A stretch of DNA of 64,000 bases from Kiritimatiellia bacterium (GTDB lineage: Bacteria; Verrucomicrobiota; Kiritimatiellia; RFP12; UBA1067). The notes below the pieces were generated by a model. The model had not been told where the DNA came from. It did not search any database and was given only the letters and a program-made list of their open reading frames with translations. This document shows, piece by piece, positions 7,808 through 18,000 of this stretch (positions are counted from its first letter, which is position 1; each line of letters begins with the position of its first letter). The translations under genes and the position numbers were made by a program. The stretch lies in assembly GCA_017454745.1 (NCBI GenBank), contig JAFTCL010000044.1, forward strand, positions 62,001 to 126,000, in the 5' to 3' direction.

Positions 7808-8534
7808 ATGAAAGTCATAATACCGCATATACATCGTCTTAGGCGTGTCATTTTTGCAGTGTCTATGCTTGTTCTCGCTACGTCTGCGGTTGTGGCGGTC
7901 AGAGAAATCCGCAGGGGGGGCAGCCATTGCAAGCGCGAAGGCACAACATCGTAAGATCTATTCGTTAGTGACGGATCATCTTGCATCATCCCAACGGAAG
8001 CAAATGGTTGATACTGATGTTATATTGCATAGGTTTAAACGGTACATTGACGAAGTATATGGTTTAATGGAGGAATCTCACCGTGATTTTTTGGAGATAC
8101 TCACCATTATCGGCCTTTTTTGCTTATATTTGTGTTATATCGCATCTAGCTCGCGGCGGACAAAGTCATTTATGGATAATTTTCCCTATGTCTCCAGTTG
8201 CATGATAATCGCTTTGGGGATATCGCTGGCCCTGCTAACTTTGAAGTTTAAGTGTGTATCCGGAACAATCCAAGAAAAGGGATCGGAGGCACTGACGTTC
8301 TTAAATCAAGCCATCAACGTTATGGAAAACAATGCCGGGGAAAAATATGTGGGTAACGAAATAGTGAAGGACGTTTTCGCCTGGACCAATACCGTATACC
8401 GGTTAATAAAAGTTATTGATCTGGACACAATGTTTTTCCTTATGGGAACAGGTATCGCAACAATCGTGTCAGGAGTGATGTTGTTTGCCGCAACATGTAA
8501 AAATAATTGCAATGGGTATTTTAATGAAAACTAA
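7808..8534 (+). pseudogene. Multi-pass membrane protein gene interrupted at a G7 tract
   Basis: ATG 7808 opens a signal-anchor (VIFAVSMLVLATSAVVAV) but runs into a stop about 50 codons later. The frame with the remaining protein starts upstream only as an artefact. The two frames meet at a run of seven G (7914-7920); with six G they join as REIRRGAAIASAKAQ into a 241-residue protein. That protein would have the N-terminal anchor, two central hydrophobic segments (LTIIGLFCLYLCYIA; CMIIALGISLALL) and a C-terminal one (FFLMGTGIATIVSGVMLF). It could be a phase-variable gene, a plain frameshift or a homopolymer read error. Family and function are not recognised. AT-rich like the rest of the island. 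Confidence 0.6.
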
Positions 8535-8706
8535 AACAACATCGGCTGCCTCAGTAATCATGGTTATGTTTCTTGGATTCGCTTGGCTGCTGTGCCGAGG
8601 TCTTGGCGGATGCCGCGCGGACAGTCTAAACCATTCCGATTTGGCGGCGCATACCATCCCCGGAATCGCCGAAACCAACCGTTTCATTCAGGTTCTCGTG
8701 ATTTGA
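8524..8706 (+). CDS. Small exported or membrane peptide (60 aa), uncertain
   Basis: ATG 8524 overlaps the end of the preceding membrane protein by 11 bases, which suggests coupling. The product starts with KTKTT and has one hydrophobic segment (VIMVMFLGFAWLLC) followed by GLGGCRAD, which could be a signal peptide or lipobox-like end. The remaining 28 residues are unremarkable. It could be a gene remnant. From 8707 to 9072 I see no gene, only an inverted repeat. Confidence 0.4.
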   Translation: MKTKTTSAASVIMVMFLGFAWLLCRGLGGCRADSLNHSDLAAHTIPGIAETNRFIQVLVI

Positions 8707-8777
8707 CACATTAGGGATTGGACAAATTCGGTGGCATCCGCAAATCGTGCAAACACGGTGGACAGGGTGGGAGATAC

Positions 8778-8977
8778 GGGAGGGACGCGCTCCGTCGCGT
8801 CTGGGTTGCAGGGTTGGTTGTCTCCATACCTTTGCGTTCCATGCGCTCTCTGCGGTCGAAAACAAACGGATTTGTTCGTTACTAACGCCGCTCACGGGAA
8901 TGTTGCGTGGTCGCCGATTGGTGTGGATTCGTGTCACCTTGCGGTTCACAGCGGACGCGACGGAGCGCGTCCCTCCC
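8778..8977. repeat. REP-like inverted repeat pair
   Basis: A 24-base sequence at 8778-8801 recurs as its perfect reverse complement at 8954-8977. Each arm contains its own small dyad (GACGCG...CGCGTC around ACGGAG). Such short GC-rich palindromic units in inverted pairs are the form of REP/BIME elements. They lie in the 366-base gene-free gap between the island and the helicase gene. No RAYT transposase is in the window. Confidence 0.6.
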
Positions 8978-9072
8978 TTTGTGGCTCCAACTTTCGCGGG
9001 TTTGCGTTTGATTTCTTAATCATGAATACCCTAAAATGTCTTTGTGCCAAACCACTAGGATAACAGTTGGCA

Positions 9073-12000
9073 TCATAAACCACCGTTCCGGTAAACCGTA
9101 TCCAGAAATTCTCTGGTGCGGACGTTGAGAACACTGAACCCCATGCATTTCGCGGTTTCACGGTATAGAGTGTCCGGTTCCAACGATTGGTAGTCCTCGG
9201 TCAGTTCGCGCATCACGTTAAGCAGTTCCGGCGGCGGGATCTCATCGATCGCCCGGCGGTTTTCCTCCCGGTCCGGAATGCGGTATTCGCGATATTCGGA
9301 CGGGTTCTGGTTCGGAGCCCAGTAGATTTTTTCTCCGCCGTTAAATTGCGTAACCGGGCATTCCGAAGGCATGCACTGATTCACAATGGACATAATCTGG
9401 CTGCCGCCGCGATTGAAACCCCAGGCTCGGATCAGCCGGTTCTGCGCCACGCTTTCAAACACCGGCCCTTCCTGGGTGATGATGGCCAGCAGCTGTTTCC
9501 TGATGGTGGTCTGCTGGCGCGGTTCGTAGAAGTTTTCCGACGACAGTCGTGCGCTTGTAGTCCACGCTTTGTAAAACGGATGCTTGCGTATCGTCGGGGC
9601 CAGTTGGGGCAGGGGTTCAAGTTTTGGTTCGGCTTTTTTAGCCGACGGTTCGTCCGCTTCGGTCAATGCCTTTTGAATCGCCTCCAGCAATTGGTTCTCG
9701 GCGCGAACCCGGTCGAAAGCCCAGTCCACGCTCCAGGCGCGATAGGTGTGCCAACCCAAACCGCGCAGCACGGAGAACCGCAAATGGTCACGGTCGCGCG
9801 TGGTGCGCTGTTTGGCGTATGCCGGGCCGTCGCATTCGATGCCAAGCAGATATTCGTCCGGGTGTTCGGGGTGTACCACCGCAAGGTTGATCCGGTAGCC
9901 GGAGTGGCCGATGTTGGTCATGACGGTGTAACCTTTGTCAACAAGGAATTTGCGGATCACTTCCTGAAGTCCGGTTTCGAGTTTCGATTCGGCCTTTGTC
10001 CCGGCCTGCATTTGTTCGGACTTGGCCCCGCTTTCGGCGTATTCGATAAAGTATTTCAGATGGGCCGCGCCAACCGCCTTGGTACGGTCGAGGTTGATTT
10101 GGTTGCCGTGGATTGACGAGAAGAGGACAACCTCTTCTTTGGCGCGGGTGACCGCCACGTTTAATCGGCGTTCGCCGCCGTCGCGATTCAGCGGGCCGAA
10201 GTTCATTGCGAACTTGCCGTCCGCGTCCGGAGCGTAGCCCACCGAGAACAGTATGGCATCGCGCTCGTCGCCCTGAACGTTTTCCAGATTCTTGACGAAG
10301 AACGGCTCCTCGCACTGCTCGGTGAAGTAATCCTCAAACTCCGGTTGGCTGGCGCGACGCTCTTCAACCAAGTCTTCGATAAGTCCGCGCTGCGCCATGC
10401 TGAAGGTAACCACCCCCATGCTCTTTTTGCGCATCTTGGGATCGGCCAAACGGTCAAAGATGTAATCCACCACCGCTTCCGCCTCCTTGCGGTTGCTGCG
10501 CGATTTGCGGCGGTCGTAAATACCGCCCTCGACGAAACGGAAGCTCACGCCAAGGTGTTCGCCGTTGCGCGCCGCCGGGAAGGTGAACAGTCCGTTGCCG
10601 TAGTAATGGCAGTTGCTGAAGGCGATCAGCGACTCGTGGCGGCTGCGGTAGTGCCAGCTGAGATAGGACGAGTGTACGCCCGCCGCGAGGCATTCGTCGA
10701 GAATGCTCTCCATATCCTCTTCCGGAGCTTCGGCGGCTTCGTCGCTGTCGTCCTCTTCCAACCCCTTTTGGAAGAAGTTGGTCGGCGGCATCTGTTTGGG
10801 GTCGCCCACCACTACCAATTGTTTGGCGCGGGCGATAACCCCGATCGCGTCCCAAACCGGAATTTGCGATGCTTCGTCGAACACCACCACGTCGAACGGC
10901 TCGTGGTTGGGCGGCAAATACTGCGCCACCGATAGCGGGCTCATCAGGAAACAAGGCTTGAGCGAACGGAGCAGGGTGGGTATCTGCCCCAACAGCTGGC
11001 GCACCGGTTTTTGCCGGGCGCGTTTTTCGCATTCGCGTTTCAAAATGCCCAACTCGGTGCCTTCGGGACACGGACCGCTGCGGCGGCGCGGGAGCCTCGA
11101 CGCCAGTTTGGCGTAAACGATTTGCCGCGACACCGAGATGTACCGTTCGTCCAATTCGCAGAATTTCTTGATGCGCTCGTTTTGGGTGCTTCCCACGAAG
11201 CGGCATAGTACGGGCTGGGATTCAAGGATCTCCTCCAGCATTTTTTTGCGGTAGGCGCGGTCAAAGGCATCGGTCAACTGACCGGGGGCGACCGTTCCGT
11301 CTTCCAACGCGACGGCGAGTTTCACCAACTGCAAGTCAACCGCGGATTTCCGCTGTTGCAGGTAAACCAGCATTACCCGCAAATCCGGCAAATTGTTTAT
11401 GCAACGGTTTAGCCGGTCTTCGGTTGCGGCGAGTCCGGATGCGGCGTCAAAGCCGTTCGCGTATTTTTTCAATTCATCCAGCTTATCCCCGAAATTCTTC
11501 AACCGCTGTTCCAAACGGCGCAGCGTTTCGCCGTCAACGGCATGGAACAGCCGCTGCGATTGCGCTTCGGTGCGCAGCGACTCCAACGCGCAACGGTATT
11601 CCGCGCCGTCGGGATTGAAGATTCCCGCGAGCGCGTTGAAAACCTGTAACGCCGGTTTCGCCGCGGCGTCAACCGCGTTCCAATCGGTTGTCCCGCCGGA
11701 GGCAAACCCGGCCACGGCGACGGAAAGGCTCTTTTCCGCGGCGGCGAGTTTGCGGCGTTTCGTTTGGTGCTCTTCCAAGGCGTCAAGCTGACCGGTCAGC
11801 TCTTCCAGAGTAAGCTTGGCTCCGCCGGGACGTTTTAAGCCGGACATTTCCTTGAGCAGCGAACGGTTGGCGAAAAACCGCGAGATGAAGAACTTCGCGC
11901 GGTTGGTTTGGATGCGGTTGCGGATGCCGGGGTAATCAAGCTCGTCGGAAAAATCCAGTTTATACGACGCGAGCTGACGTTCCAGCTCTTGGCAGCGGAT

Positions 12001-14877
12001 TGCGGTTTTTGCTACGGAAGCTACTATGGGACACTCTTTGGCGCCGCTTGGGGTAAGCCACTCAGCAGGGAAAGATTGTCCGCCGGAAGTGGCGCGGGCC
12101 AGTTCCGAAAGACACTTTGCCGCGTCGTAGGATAAGTCTGTAGCCGTTAAGGCAAAGGCATCGGTAACACTCTGGCAGCTTTCCCGAAGCGCGGAACAAC
12201 ACTCTTTGGAATCGGTCAGACAGGCCGAGAGCTCGCGTTCGAAGAGCGGAGTCCATTCGGCGGGGAGGAAATCGCCGAACGCTTCGCGCGCCGAAGCGGA
12301 AGTGCTGGAAAAGGCGGTGGACAGCTCTTCGCAAAATTGCCGCATGGACAGATATTCGTCGCGGGACTGGCCGGAACATTTAAAAGCGATCCAATCGCGG
12401 GCCGGTTCATCCTCGGAGGCCATTTGCGACGAGAAGCATTCGTAAGGGGTGATGCCGTTGGGGCATGGGGCGTGGAGGGCGTTAACATAGCAATTCAGCT
12501 CATCGCGCACCGCTTGCAGCTCTTTCACCGTTTCATCCCAGGACTTGGGTTCGGCGGTATCGGCAACGGCAAGCGCCTCGGCAAACTGCGCCAATACCTC
12601 GGTCTTGCCGGATTTGTTGGAGTGCAGCTCCAAACAGAAGGGGCGAAGGCCGATTTTCTCCAGTCTGCGGTGCACCACGTCCAGCGCGGCGCGTTTTTCG
12701 GAGACGAACAACACCCGCTTCCCGGTGGCCAGCTCATGCGCGATAATGTTTGTGATGGTCTGGGATTTGCCGGTGCCGGGCGGCCCGTGCAAGACAAAGC
12801 TTTTCCCAAGTTCAGCGTATTTAACGGCGGTCAGCTGAGAACCGTCGGCACTCATCGGACAATAAAGCGAGGCCAGATCCACATGCTTGGCAATCTCTTC
12901 GGGCGGGAACACCTCGATACCGTCATCAAAAAGTCCGCCGCCTTCAATAAGATGATTCACCAGCGGCTGCTCTTTGAGGTCGTCGATGCGGTTGGACAAG
13001 TCGTTCCACATGATGAATTTGTTGAACGAGAACAGCCCCAGCCAAGCCTCTTCGCGCACTTCCCAACCTGAGATGTTGCGGATACGCTCGCGGAAAATCG
13101 CCAACACCTGTTTGACGTCCACGCCGTGGTCGTCAAGCGGCAGGTCTCCCTCCAGTTCCGGTATCGCCAGATGCTTCTCCCGTCGCAACAGCTCCAGCAA
13201 TGTCACATTGATGGTGGTGTCCTCGTCCAAACGGGCGAGCGTGATGCCGTCAGCCATCGATTTGCGCTGCAACCGCACCGGAATCAGTAGAATAGGCGCG
13301 AGGTAGCTTTTGGCTTCATGGTCGGACATCTTCCATTCCAACATCCCCACGCCGAGGAAAAGGGTGTTGATGCCGCCGTCTTCGAAGTCGGCTTTATTTT
13401 GGCGGAAGATGGCTTTTAACCGTTTAGCGTTCTCCTTATCCGGAACTTCCGTGTAGATGTGGCGCTGTTTTTCAAACCCTTGAACGATCAGGTTCTGGAT
13501 ATGTTCGGGGTAGGGGTCTTTGGGATGCTGCGAACGGGCGAGCCGGTCGGTATCGTTGAGGATCGTTTCTAACGAGACCAATGTAAAGGTCGCTTTGTCG
13601 GCAAGACGGTCTTCGAGCATCGACACGTCCGGACAGGCGAGCGGAAGCACTTGGGCGCTGTTGCGCACATTCAACAAACGGTTGCGCAACGAGAGGTCGA
13701 GCAGTTTCTGCTGCCAGCGCGCCACGCGGGCGCTGGGCGCTTCCTTGGGCTTGGCGGGGGCGGTTGCCGTCGGCGATTCCTCCAATTCCCGCAACGGTTC
13801 GCCATCGGAAGAGGCGGCTGCCGGAGCGGAATCGGCCGGCATTTCCAGTTCGATGCCTTCGGCGTCGGTTTTCAGCGGCAACGGGCGGATTTTGCTCATC
13901 CTGGCGCGATAGATATCGATCGCGCATTCAAAATCCTCGTCGTGGTTTAAGTTGACTCTGCGCGCCTGGGCCTCGGCCTCCTTGAACGCGGTATGTCCGG
14001 TTGCCAGCGTGGCTTCGATTACGCAGAAATTGTCGGAGGCGGCAAGTTTGCGGATCTGCTGCAGATCGTCAACCACGGTTTCCGGGAAATAGGTGTCGGT
14101 CAGATGACAGCCGATATAGGCATGGCCGCGTTCCAGCATCACCACCGGATGCAGTCCGCACTGCTCCATCACCGCCGCGAAGAGCAGGGTGAGGTCGAGA
14201 CAGGTGCCGAGCTTGAATTTCATGACCGCGCCGGGAAGCCGGACGCGCTGGCCAACCGATTCGAAAGACGTCGGCGGCTCGCAGTAGGCGATTCCGGCGC
14301 CGGCGATGGCGTTGTAAATGGAGGCGCAAATTTCGTAGGCGCGTTTTTTACCCTGCTGGTACCCGGAAACGGCGGACGATTTGGTTCGGCGCTCAAGGTC
14401 GTCCGCAGCCGCTTTCATCAGCAATGCCACTGCGGTGAGGTTGGGGGTGACGAACGCCGCCAACAATTCGGGGAAACGCGACGTGCCTAACCACTGGTCG
14501 GCCGCGCAGGCGGTAACCGCAGCCGTGGTAGCTGACAGCTGGCGCCCATCTCTGTCGGTGAGCGCGAATTTTATCTCGCCTTTAACGGAGTCCGACAATT
14601 CCGCCAGCCATTTGTGGTCAAGCTCAACATTGAGGTCATGCAGGACAATCGAACCTCCGGCAGCCAATTCGGCGATATTAACGGTTTTTTCTTTCAAGAA
14701 ACCGGGCTCGGATGTTATCTCCACCTTCAGGTCTCGGTATGCGGAAACTCCTGGGTTGGTTATCGCGATCTCATGTACCACGGGGAATGCGTTTTGCTGC
14801 AAAGCCAGATCCACGGCGTCAACCACCGTGGTGTCGATTTTTACGGGAGTAGGGTCGGTTAAGGTCTGATCATCCAT
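9073..14877 (-). CDS. DUF4011 superfamily I helicase-nuclease, Hhe-type defence protein
   Basis: A 1934-residue protein with the order of Hhe anti-phage proteins (DUF4011, helicase, Vsr/DUF559-like nuclease). ATG 14877 follows GAGGTG; the TTG four codons upstream is not needed. An N-terminal transglutaminase-like region has LGTCLDLTLL (about residue 230) and RGHAYIG. The DUF4011 part holds LSLRNRLLNVRNS. Helicase motifs are Walker A GPPGTGKSQT (about 695), DEASQIPVWDA with GDPKQMPP (about 1335), the WHYRSRHESLI motif, and NVQGDERDAI then RRLNVAVTRAKEE. A PD-(D/E)XK-like nuclease (about 1655-1715) has GIECDGPAY and DRDHLRFSVLRGLGW, but reads YRINLAVV where the family normally has RIDLAV. A C-terminal DUF3320-like domain (EGPVFESVAQNRLIRAWG) ends the protein. 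It stands alone, as Hhe does, beside the Rhs island. Defence function is by family. Confidence 0.9.
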   Translation of the reverse strand: MDDQTLTDPTPVKIDTTVVDAVDLALQQNAFPVVHEIAITNPGVSAYRDLKVEITSEPGFLKEKTVNIAELAAGGSIVLHDLNVELDHKWLAELSDSVKGEIKFALTDRDGRQLSATTAAVTACAADQWLGTSRFPELLAAFVTPNLTAVALLMKAAADDLERRTKSSAVSGYQQGKKRAYEICASIYNAIAGAGIAYCEPPTSFESVGQRVRLPGAVMKFKLGTCLDLTLLFAAVMEQCGLHPVVMLERGHAYIGCHLTDTYFPETVVDDLQQIRKLAASDNFCVIEATLATGHTAFKEAEAQARRVNLNHDEDFECAIDIYRARMSKIRPLPLKTDAEGIELEMPADSAPAAASSDGEPLRELEESPTATAPAKPKEAPSARVARWQQKLLDLSLRNRLLNVRNSAQVLPLACPDVSMLEDRLADKATFTLVSLETILNDTDRLARSQHPKDPYPEHIQNLIVQGFEKQRHIYTEVPDKENAKRLKAIFRQNKADFEDGGINTLFLGVGMLEWKMSDHEAKSYLAPILLIPVRLQRKSMADGITLARLDEDTTINVTLLELLRREKHLAIPELEGDLPLDDHGVDVKQVLAIFRERIRNISGWEVREEAWLGLFSFNKFIMWNDLSNRIDDLKEQPLVNHLIEGGGLFDDGIEVFPPEEIAKHVDLASLYCPMSADGSQLTAVKYAELGKSFVLHGPPGTGKSQTITNIIAHELATGKRVLFVSEKRAALDVVHRRLEKIGLRPFCLELHSNKSGKTEVLAQFAEALAVADTAEPKSWDETVKELQAVRDELNCYVNALHAPCPNGITPYECFSSQMASEDEPARDWIAFKCSGQSRDEYLSMRQFCEELSTAFSSTSASAREAFGDFLPAEWTPLFERELSACLTDSKECCSALRESCQSVTDAFALTATDLSYDAAKCLSELARATSGGQSFPAEWLTPSGAKECPIVASVAKTAIRCQELERQLASYKLDFSDELDYPGIRNRIQTNRAKFFISRFFANRSLLKEMSGLKRPGGAKLTLEELTGQLDALEEHQTKRRKLAAAEKSLSVAVAGFASGGTTDWNAVDAAAKPALQVFNALAGIFNPDGAEYRCALESLRTEAQSQRLFHAVDGETLRRLEQRLKNFGDKLDELKKYANGFDAASGLAATEDRLNRCINNLPDLRVMLVYLQQRKSAVDLQLVKLAVALEDGTVAPGQLTDAFDRAYRKKMLEEILESQPVLCRFVGSTQNERIKKFCELDERYISVSRQIVYAKLASRLPRRRSGPCPEGTELGILKRECEKRARQKPVRQLLGQIPTLLRSLKPCFLMSPLSVAQYLPPNHEPFDVVVFDEASQIPVWDAIGVIARAKQLVVVGDPKQMPPTNFFQKGLEEDDSDEAAEAPEEDMESILDECLAAGVHSSYLSWHYRSRHESLIAFSNCHYYGNGLFTFPAARNGEHLGVSFRFVEGGIYDRRKSRSNRKEAEAVVDYIFDRLADPKMRKKSMGVVTFSMAQRGLIEDLVEERRASQPEFEDYFTEQCEEPFFVKNLENVQGDERDAILFSVGYAPDADGKFAMNFGPLNRDGGERRLNVAVTRAKEEVVLFSSIHGNQINLDRTKAVGAAHLKYFIEYAESGAKSEQMQAGTKAESKLETGLQEVIRKFLVDKGYTVMTNIGHSGYRINLAVVHPEHPDEYLLGIECDGPAYAKQRTTRDRDHLRFSVLRGLGWHTYRAWSVDWAFDRVRAENQLLEAIQKALTEADEPSAKKAEPKLEPLPQLAPTIRKHPFYKAWTTSARLSSENFYEPRQQTTIRKQLLAIITQEGPVFESVAQNRLIRAWGFNRGGSQIMSIVNQCMPSECPVTQFNGGEKIYWAPNQNPSEYREYRIPDREENRRAIDEIPPPELLNVMRELTEDYQSLEPDTLYRETAKCMGFSVLNVRTREFLDTVYRNGGL

Positions 14878-14895
14878 AAAGCACCTCAATTACTA

Positions 14896-14913
14896 ATGGT
14901 AAAATTTTACCAT
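14896..14913. promoter_or_regulatory. Perfect 18-bp palindrome, operator candidate of the helicase gene
   Basis: ATGGTAAAATTTTACCAT is an exact palindrome 18 bases upstream of the helicase start. On the minus strand it contains TAAAAT, a good -10 box, with TTGCGA 18 bases further up as a possible -35. A repressor bound here would cover the promoter. The regulator itself is not seen nearby. Confidence 0.5.
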
Positions 14914-14967
14914 GCCGCACCGCTAATTCGCAAGTACAATCACCGTGCGGCGGCAAGAAAAAACCGC

Positions 14968-14996
14968 TTGTCTAGATCCCGTTTTTTTGGTAAATT
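14968..14996 (+). promoter_or_regulatory. Predicted promoter of the GH106-truA unit
   Basis: TTGTCT at 14968-14973, a 17-bp spacer and TAAATT at 14991-14996, some 80 bases before the GH106 start. The boxes are moderate matches. Similar boxes with the same spacing precede cmk. Confidence 0.4.
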
Positions 14997-15077
14997 ACCG
15001 ACCACAATCTAAAGGTATTTGTCCTTGTGTGTTTTACGCTATGCCAATGCCATCGCTGGTGGTGAAAGGGTCTGGCT

Positions 15078-18000
15078 ATGAGATTATGTCTTTTTTGTTT
15101 TGCGTTATTAGCGGTGCAAGGTCTTCGTGCGGACGGGGTGGGATTTCCCAAACCAAATGCCGCCGATACTTTGCGCGAGTCATTCGTAACCCCGCCACCC
15201 GGCTATGGCGAGGTGCCTTTCTGGTGGTGGACCGGCGACAAGCTTGACAAACGCCGTCTGCTTGAAGAGCTGGAAGAACTTCACCAAGCCGGAATCTCAG
15301 GCACCCAGATCAACTATTCACACCGGCGTTCAAACGGTTGGCCGACCGAGACGGTCGATCCCCCCATCTTCTCCGACGAGTGGTGGGACATATTTGCCTT
15401 TGTTGCCGAAGAATCTGCCAAACGCGGCATGGGCATCGGATTAAGCGGTTACACTTTGGATTGGCCGGGCGGGGATAATCTGTGGACGCAACTTGGCATC
15501 AGCGCTCCAGACACCCGCGCTCACGAGTTGACGATGAAAAGTTACCGCAGCAAAGGCGGTGCGGTTAAAATTGACAAGACGGACGGCCTGGTCTCGGTAA
15601 CCGCTTACCACGACCGGCCGGAGATCTCCCATGTGTTGCTTTATCCGGGTAACGAAAAGCCGGAACTTCCTGAAGGGGACTGGACAATCTATTCGGTGAG
15701 TCAGAAGCCGCAGAACGGAACGTTGGATCCGCTCAATCCCGAATCGGCCAAACGGGTGATAGAGCGTTTCCTGAATCCGTTTGAACAGCGGTTGCCGGAA
15801 AGCGCGCGAAAAGCGTTGAACTACTTCTTCCAAGACGAGTTGCGTCTAGGCGGCGATTTGCGTTTGTGGTCGGATGATTTCGCGGCAGAGTTCAAACGGC
15901 GCAAAGGTTACGACATTTTGCCCCTGTTGCCCCGCCTGTGTGCCACCGGTTTGGTGGCGGAAACGGTTAAGACCCGTCTGGACTACAACGATGTGCAAGT
16001 GGCGTTGACCGAGGAACGTTATTTCAAGCCGATATTCGATTGGCACAACAGCCGCGGGCTGATTTACGCCTGCGATCCGGCTTCGCGAGGGTACAACGTG
16101 ATGTCGTTCGGCGACTACATGCGGTCGATGCGCTGGTACACCGCGCCGGGGTTTGACACGCCCGGAACCTCGGCTGACGTGATTAAGAACAAAGTCGGTT
16201 CGTCCATCGCGCATCTATACCGCAGGCCGCGGGTTTGGCTGGAGGGATACCATAGCCAAGGCTGGCAGGCCTCAACGGAAACCATCTTTGATTCCAGCGT
16301 CCATAATTTCGTTTACGGTTCCACGTTGCTCAACCTGCACGGGCTTTACTATTCCACTTACGGCGGCTGGTGGGAATGGGCACCGCCGTGTTACCACTTC
16401 AGGATGCCATACTGGAAACATCTCAGCGGCTATCTGAAATATTTTGAACGTTTGTCGTTCCTGTTAAGCCAAGGCGACCACGTGGCAGACATCGCGGTGG
16501 TAAACCCGTTGGAACCGGTGGTTGCCGACCGGAATTTTGGCGCAGGGGCGGTAAGCACCGCGCATCAGTTGGTGCGGAAACTGGTCACCGAAAAGTCCTG
16601 CGACGTTGATTTCATCGATGCCGACTCTATCGCCAACGCCAAAATTTCCGATGGACATTTATGCGCGGCCGGCGAACGTTACCGGGTGGCAGTGGTGCCG
16701 GCAATGCCGGTAATCAAGGCGGCTACCGCCAAAAAATTGGCGGAGTTCGCCAAATCCGGCGGACGGGTGGTGTTGTTCGGAGAACCGCCCAAGATGACCG
16801 ACGGTGATATCGGAACGCTTGACGAATTGTCCCGTTGCGCCACGCTTAAACTGGACGGAAGGTTTACCGACGAATCTATAGACAAGTTGCTTGAACAGCG
16901 CGGGACGGCAGATTTTAACGGGGGGCCGGACGGGGTTAAGGTTTTGCACCGGCGGATTGGCCCGTACAACGCCTATTACATGGTCGATTTTAAAAACGAT
17001 GCCGTTTGCCGTTTCCGGGTGGCCGGGGAACCGGAAATCTGGGACGCATGGACCGGGAAGCAGACCAAGGTCAACGCTTGGCGAATGGAAAATGACGGAA
17101 CGGTTTCCGTTCGCCTGTCCGCGACCGGGCAACCGTTGTTGGTGGTGTTTGTGTTTGCGCCTTCATCCGGCGTTGCCGCGTCACGCGGACCGGAATGGGA
17201 TGCGGACGTAAAAACCAAAACAATCGCAAACGAAACGGTTTTGGACGGCGAATGGGATTTTACGCTGATTCCAACCATGGACAACCGCTGGGGCGATTTC
17301 CGTCTACCCGCTTTTGACGGAAAGATCGGCGCGGAGTTGCGGTGGATGACCGCCAAAGGCCAGCGTATGACGCTTGGCTTCGGGCCGCAATTCCGCCGAT
17401 ACGGCCCGTTTAAGCGGGGCGCGGAGCTGGATGCTAAAACCGCCGAGTTGGGTGCGATGCGCAATCTCGACCCAGCCGCCGCCGGTTGGCAGCCGGTGAC
17501 ATTCTCTTGGCGGTGGGGCGATGAACATTGTCCGGCGTATCAGGACTGGCACCATGGGCTTAACCGCAAAGTCGGCGACGACTTTTTTGTCTTTGGCAAC
17601 TATAACCGCGGGCTGTACGATGTGGTGCCGAGAAAAGAGAGCGAGGCCGATTCATGGTTGTGCCAGACTGCGGCGTATGTTCCGGAAGTATGCGAAGTCA
17701 ATGTTGAAACCAGCGGAATCGCCCCGAGCGCGGTCTGGGTTGATGGACAAGTCCGCCAGATCGGCGTTCCTTTCCGTCTGGAACCGGGTTGGCGCACCCT
17801 CTTGGCTAGATATGACCGCGACGGCCGGGCGGCAGTGGTTTTGGTTCGTACCGACATCAGGTTGAAGACGAAAACGATTCCGCTCGCAATGCGCTGGTAC
17901 AACAATCCTGCGGTCTTGACGTTCGATCCGTTTGGCGGCCAGTCGGAGAAAACAACCGAATGGAACGCTTCGGTTCCCCCGGCTTTCGAGTCCGCCGAAC

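Noticed and set aside
8731-9063. 110-codon ORF in the gap before the helicase gene
   Set aside because: It runs through the inverted repeat, has no start signal and no recognisable protein pattern.
9187-10116. 309-residue plus-strand ORF inside the helicase gene
   Set aside because: Antisense to the nuclease and C-terminal domains with recognised motifs; a codon-bias shadow.
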